Below are positions 61,342-64,000 of a stretch of 64,000 nt of DNA, one piece after another. Both the position numbers and the translations under genes were made by a program. Positions within the stretch are counted from its first letter, which is position 1, and each line of letters begins with the position of its first letter. The notes under the pieces were generated by a model. The model was not told the DNA's origin and searched no databases. It saw only the letters and a program-made list of their open reading frames with translations. The DNA comes from Cuniculiplasma divulgatum. Its GTDB lineage: Archaea > Thermoplasmatota > Thermoplasmata > Thermoplasmatales > Thermoplasmataceae. Where the stretch lies: contig CP133595.1 of NCBI GenBank assembly GCA_031200235.1, positions 1,822,877 through 1,886,876 on the forward strand, read 5' to 3'.

Positions 61342-61872
61342 TTATTGTCTCAATGCCTTCTTAGCTGAGTTGACAGCGGAAACTACATCCTCTTCAGTTA
61401 TTTCATTTTCCTTTAGAAAATCAGCGAAGTACTTATCCACCACCTCTTTCTTAAGGGCCGATCTCTTGGTGAATTTTGGGTACCTTGAATAGACTGTTTC
61501 AAGCAATTCTGTTAAACTCATATAATTGAATGTGGTCTTGACATCAAGTATTTGTTTTTTCTCAAGTTCATTCAAATTATTCCAAACCGAAATGGCAATT
61601 TTAAAACCTTCGCTGGTAAGCCTCAGTTCATCAAAGTAAATCATACCTTTTGATTGGAAATCAATAAGGTCTCCGGATAGTTCCTTTGAAAATGGGCCAT
61701 ACCAAAGGGGTTCGAAGTGATAGATATCTTTCATGTCAGCAAATGGAGTTCTTCTGCAAAGGAGGAAAATCTCTTTCTGTAAATGTGTAACTGAAGGAAT
61801 TGGTTCATTGTTCTTTTTTGATTTCCCCCACGCGTAGATGAAAGAAAGCAACAAATCACTTCTAGAAACCAT
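61342..61872 (-). CDS. YwgA/SocA-like winged-helix protein, probable antitoxin of module 2
   Basis: The 176-residue protein parallels the one at 33,743-34,279: S-V-T-H-L-Q-K-E-I-F-L-L, then F-E-P-L-W-Y-G-P-F-S-K-E-L-S-G-D-L and R-L-T-S-E-G-F. The two share T-H-L-Q-K-E and Y-G-P-F-S-x-E-L, length and position next to a PIN gene. The frame extends to 61,902, but a TATA-like GTATGTATAC about 26 nt before the ATG at 61,872 favours the shorter start. It lies directly upstream of its PIN partner. Confidence 0.65.
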   Translation of the reverse strand: MVSRSDLLLSFIYAWGKSKKNNEPIPSVTHLQKEIFLLCRRTPFADMKDIYHFEPLWYGPFSKELSGDLIDFQSKGMIYFDELRLTSEGFKIAISVWNNLNELEKKQILDVKTTFNYMSLTELLETVYSRYPKFTKRSALKKEVVDKYFADFLKENEITEEDVVSAVNSAKKALRQ

Positions 61873-61894
61873 ACAGAAAGAATATTTCGTCGTT

Positions 61895-61905
61895 GTATAC
61901 ATACC
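61895..61905 (-). promoter_or_regulatory. TATA box for the winged-helix/PIN module 2
   Basis: On the minus strand, GTATGTATAC is centred about 26-28 nt before the ATG at 61,872. Confidence 0.45.
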
Positions 61906-62392
61906 TTATGTAATCTAATAAGTTTGACATGTAGAGTAAACTATGGTTGTATTGCCAAAATGAAATAATAGACCGGACAGAATTTCAGTTACGGAAGTGC
62001 ATGGATGATCTGATAACATTGGGGTTCATGCACAAAACAGAAAACATTACTTTTTTGGGACCTACTTGTAGGAAAGACGGTTCTCTCCATTGCGTCGGGA
62101 GTGTGCTCAATAGTGCCCCAGATTCCTCTATATTGAGCATCAACAGTTAAGCATTCCATATACTAAACAGGTACTATGATCTCAGGAGGCTGCAATGCCG
62201 CATAAAGATTTATTCCATATGCGTGCTAATAATAATGAAGCCTTAGGAAAACATCTGTCAACTATATCATGCCCTTTGATATTTCTTAACTAAATACATC
62301 TCTATAATTCATCGGTGCAAAGCAATTATAGCAATACAAGCCGATTCGTTAATGAAAACACGAATCATTGTATTCGCAGTGCTCTTGAGGGA
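61906..62392. other. 487-nt stretch without a supported gene
   Basis: A short plus-strand frame (61,947-62,150) has weak protein-like composition and may be decayed. Otherwise only AT-rich sequence is seen between the antitoxin gene and the stop of the convergent-side aminotransferase. Confidence 0.35.
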
Positions 62393-63757
62393 TCAGGAGA
62401 CTCCCCGCAATGCGTCCCCAAGAATGTTCATACCTCTATCTGCCAGGTCAGGTTCAATCGTCAGAGGTGCCATGAATCTCAGTACATTGGCATAGTGTCC
62501 GCATGTATGCATCAGAACACCGTGTTTGAACATATATTCCTTTATTCGTGCAGCTCTTTTGGTTCCAGGTTTCTTTGTTACTGGATCGTCAACCATCTCC
62601 AGTGCAATCATGTACCCTCTTCCCCTCACCTCTCCAATGTATCTGTTATTCTGGGCAAATTCCTCAAGTCTTTTCAGAATATGAGAACCATTTGAATGAA
62701 CCATGTCCAGAACGCTGCTCTCCTTAAGGTAGTTCAGTGTGGCATTGCCGGCTGCCATACCAAGCGGATTCCCCCTGTAAGTTCCAAGGTGGAAACCTGG
62801 CGGCAGTTTTTCATCATAATCATTCCGGTAGGCAATCATGGAAATTGGTATTCCTTCGCCAATGCTCTTTGAAACGCACATAATGTCAGGTGACACCTTG
62901 GTATATTCGCTTGCCCATATCTTTCCAGATCTGCCCACACCAGACTGGACCTCATCCAGAATCAGCGGCACCTCATTGTCCTGCGTGATTTCCCTTATTA
63001 TGGGAAGAAAATCGTCAGGAGGTACAACATAGCCGCCCTCTCCCTGTATAGGTTCAACAATGACTCCACCTATTTCCCCAGGTCCAGCGTACGGATCAGA
63101 AATCATGTGGCGCAGCATATCTCCAACATATGCGGACATATCTTCCATCTTCACATTGAAGGGGAACCTGTATGAATATGGGTATGGGATGTAGGCAATA
63201 TCCCTCAGGCCAATACCGGCATACCCGCGGTAGTGCGGATTCGAAGTGGCAGAAATTATCTCTCCTGAAACGCCATGGTAGCTTCCACTGAAAGCCACAA
63301 TAGTTTTCCTTCCTGTTACGTGCCTGGCAAGCTCTATGGCAGTTTCGCAGGCTTCGGCGCCAGTTACTGTGAACATTGTTTTAGAATGATCCTTGAGCCC
63401 TGCAGGGAGTGTGGAATTGAAAGTCTTCAGGAAATTGATCCTCGTCTCAGTAGGCATTTCATTTATGTGCACAACTTTGTCCAGCTGATCCCGGACAGCA
63501 TTCCTGACAGGTGGAAATCCATGTCCAAGGTTGATGACACTGACACCGGAGAAAAAATCAATAAATCTGTTGCCGTCCACATCTTCTATTGTGGAACCTC
63601 TTGCCCTGGAAACCCCGATCCTGAAGACTGACGTGTAAGTCCTGCTTGCAGTTTCATACCTGTCCTGGTCTGCAAGCATTTTCCGGGACTCCGGTCCTGG
63701 AATATCTGTAACAAGTCTTGGTGCATCTTCATAACTACCCCATTCTGTCGACTTCAT
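62393..63757 (-). CDS. Class III aminotransferase (4-aminobutyrate aminotransferase-like)
   Basis: The 454-residue protein has V-T-G-A-E-A-C-E-T-A-I-E-L-A near 125-140, F-S-G-S-Y-H-G, V-E-P-I-Q-G-E-G-G-Y, P-L-I-L-D-E-V-Q-S-G-V-G-R-S-G with the PLP Asp, and the Schiff-base Lys in M-C-V-S-K-S-I-G-E-G. The E-P-I-Q-G-E-G-G phrase places it in the GABA/ornithine aminotransferase branch, which in archaea also includes amino acid racemases of similar sequence. It may feed the aldehyde dehydrogenase at 55,323 with a semialdehyde. It is not in an operon with it. Substrate remains open. Confidence 0.85.
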   Translation of the reverse strand: MKSTEWGSYEDAPRLVTDIPGPESRKMLADQDRYETASRTYTSVFRIGVSRARGSTIEDVDGNRFIDFFSGVSVINLGHGFPPVRNAVRDQLDKVVHINEMPTETRINFLKTFNSTLPAGLKDHSKTMFTVTGAEACETAIELARHVTGRKTIVAFSGSYHGVSGEIISATSNPHYRGYAGIGLRDIAYIPYPYSYRFPFNVKMEDMSAYVGDMLRHMISDPYAGPGEIGGVIVEPIQGEGGYVVPPDDFLPIIREITQDNEVPLILDEVQSGVGRSGKIWASEYTKVSPDIMCVSKSIGEGIPISMIAYRNDYDEKLPPGFHLGTYRGNPLGMAAGNATLNYLKESSVLDMVHSNGSHILKRLEEFAQNNRYIGEVRGRGYMIALEMVDDPVTKKPGTKRAARIKEYMFKHGVLMHTCGHYANVLRFMAPLTIEPDLADRGMNILGDALRGVS

Positions 63758-63924
63758 ATATCCACATCCAGCTCCGGCATGATCCCATACCAGTATTCCT
63801 CATCTGGATCTAATGAGTATTGTAAAGGATCATACCTGATTTATTATACAAAATATAGTACGGATAGATATTAACTTAACTATTTTCAGTAAATAAAGAT
63901 TAAATGTGGAAATAAGAAAATTAT

Positions 63925-64000
63925 TTATGAAGATATTGCACCACTGCCAGATTCCTCTTCTGTTGGCTGCTCTCTTGGCCTTGGAATTCTCCTGACAATG
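63925..64000 (-). CDS. C-terminal end of a gene that continues past the window (minus strand)
   Basis: From position 64,000 leftward the minus strand is open and reads I-V-R-R-I-P-R-P-R-E-Q-P-T-E-E-E, then S-G-S-G-A-I-S-S and a TAA at 63,925. Basic-then-acidic tails of this sort are common at the C-terminus of membrane proteins. The product cannot be identified from 24 residues. Confidence 0.4.
   Translation of the reverse strand, partial: IVRRIPRPREQPTEEESGSGAISS

Noticed and set aside
1-64000. tRNA, rRNA or CRISPR array
   Set aside because: I looked for tRNA T-arm/anticodon patterns, rRNA-like blocks and regularly spaced direct repeats and found none that hold up; a dedicated RNA search could still find a small RNA.

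Overview
The window reads as chromosomal DNA of a thermoacidophilic archaeon of the order Thermoplasmatales; I cannot fix the genus. The evidence is: many genes start 22-29 nt downstream of an archaeal TATA box with no leader; a large surface protein carries repeated F-x-E-x-G-L-P-x-G-T-x-W modules; a LacS-type GH1 glycosidase, TrmB, AsnC and bacterio-opsin-activator (HTH-10) regulators are present; and sugar catabolism follows a non-phosphorylating route. No rRNA, tRNA or CRISPR array was seen.

Layout. (1) 1-17.3 kb is a surface-glycan island: GDP-mannose 4,6-dehydratase, an NAD-sugar epimerase, at least seven glycosyltransferases and an aminotransferase/oxidoreductase/acyltransferase trio that resembles WbpE-WbpB-WbpD (diacetamido-uronic acid synthesis). 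It is interrupted at 2.3-4.9 kb by a plasmid- or virus-like gene block (HTH protein, winged-helix protein, phage-type Rad52/annealing-like protein, ribbon-helix-helix protein) and at 8,579-9,888 by an ISL3-family insertion sequence with terminal inverted repeats and a perfect 8-bp target duplication. (2) 17.5-29 kb encodes almost all of the diketo-hydrolase pathway for L-rhamnose (or a close 6-deoxysugar): mutarotase, SDR sugar dehydrogenase, enolase-superfamily acid-sugar dehydratase, zinc dehydrogenase and FAH-family hydrolase, followed by LutA/LutB-like genes that would oxidise the L-lactate product. An HTH-10 regulator lies in the middle. A metallo-beta-lactamase-fold protein that has lost most metal ligands is coupled to the dehydratase gene. 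A compact aminotransferase plus APC permease pair interrupts this region. (3) 29-35 kb is a defence/toxin-antitoxin strip: AbiEii/AbiEi, a HicA-like cassette, and a winged-helix plus PIN-domain pair. (4) 34.8-49.6 kb holds the surface protein, a tandem-HTH regulator, and a glycoside uptake-and-hydrolysis locus (TrmB, GH1, fused OppD-OppF ATPase, two permeases, binding protein), then an MFS transporter. (5) 49.8-54.4 kb is a degraded accessory zone: a HEAT-like protein, a frameshifted TPR gene, two transposase remnants and an unrecognised three-gene AT-rich cassette. (6) 54.5-64 kb is amine/semialdehyde metabolism: aldehyde dehydrogenase, AsnC regulator, class III aminotransferase coupled to methylmalonate-semialdehyde dehydrogenase, a second class III aminotransferase, and a second copy of the winged-helix plus PIN pair.

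The most notable points are the contiguous rhamnose-to-pyruvate pathway with its pseudo-lactonase, and two paralogous two-gene modules (YwgA/SocA-like winged-helix protein plus PIN nuclease) that look like a little-described toxin-antitoxin type. Domain calls were made by eye from motifs; no database search was run.
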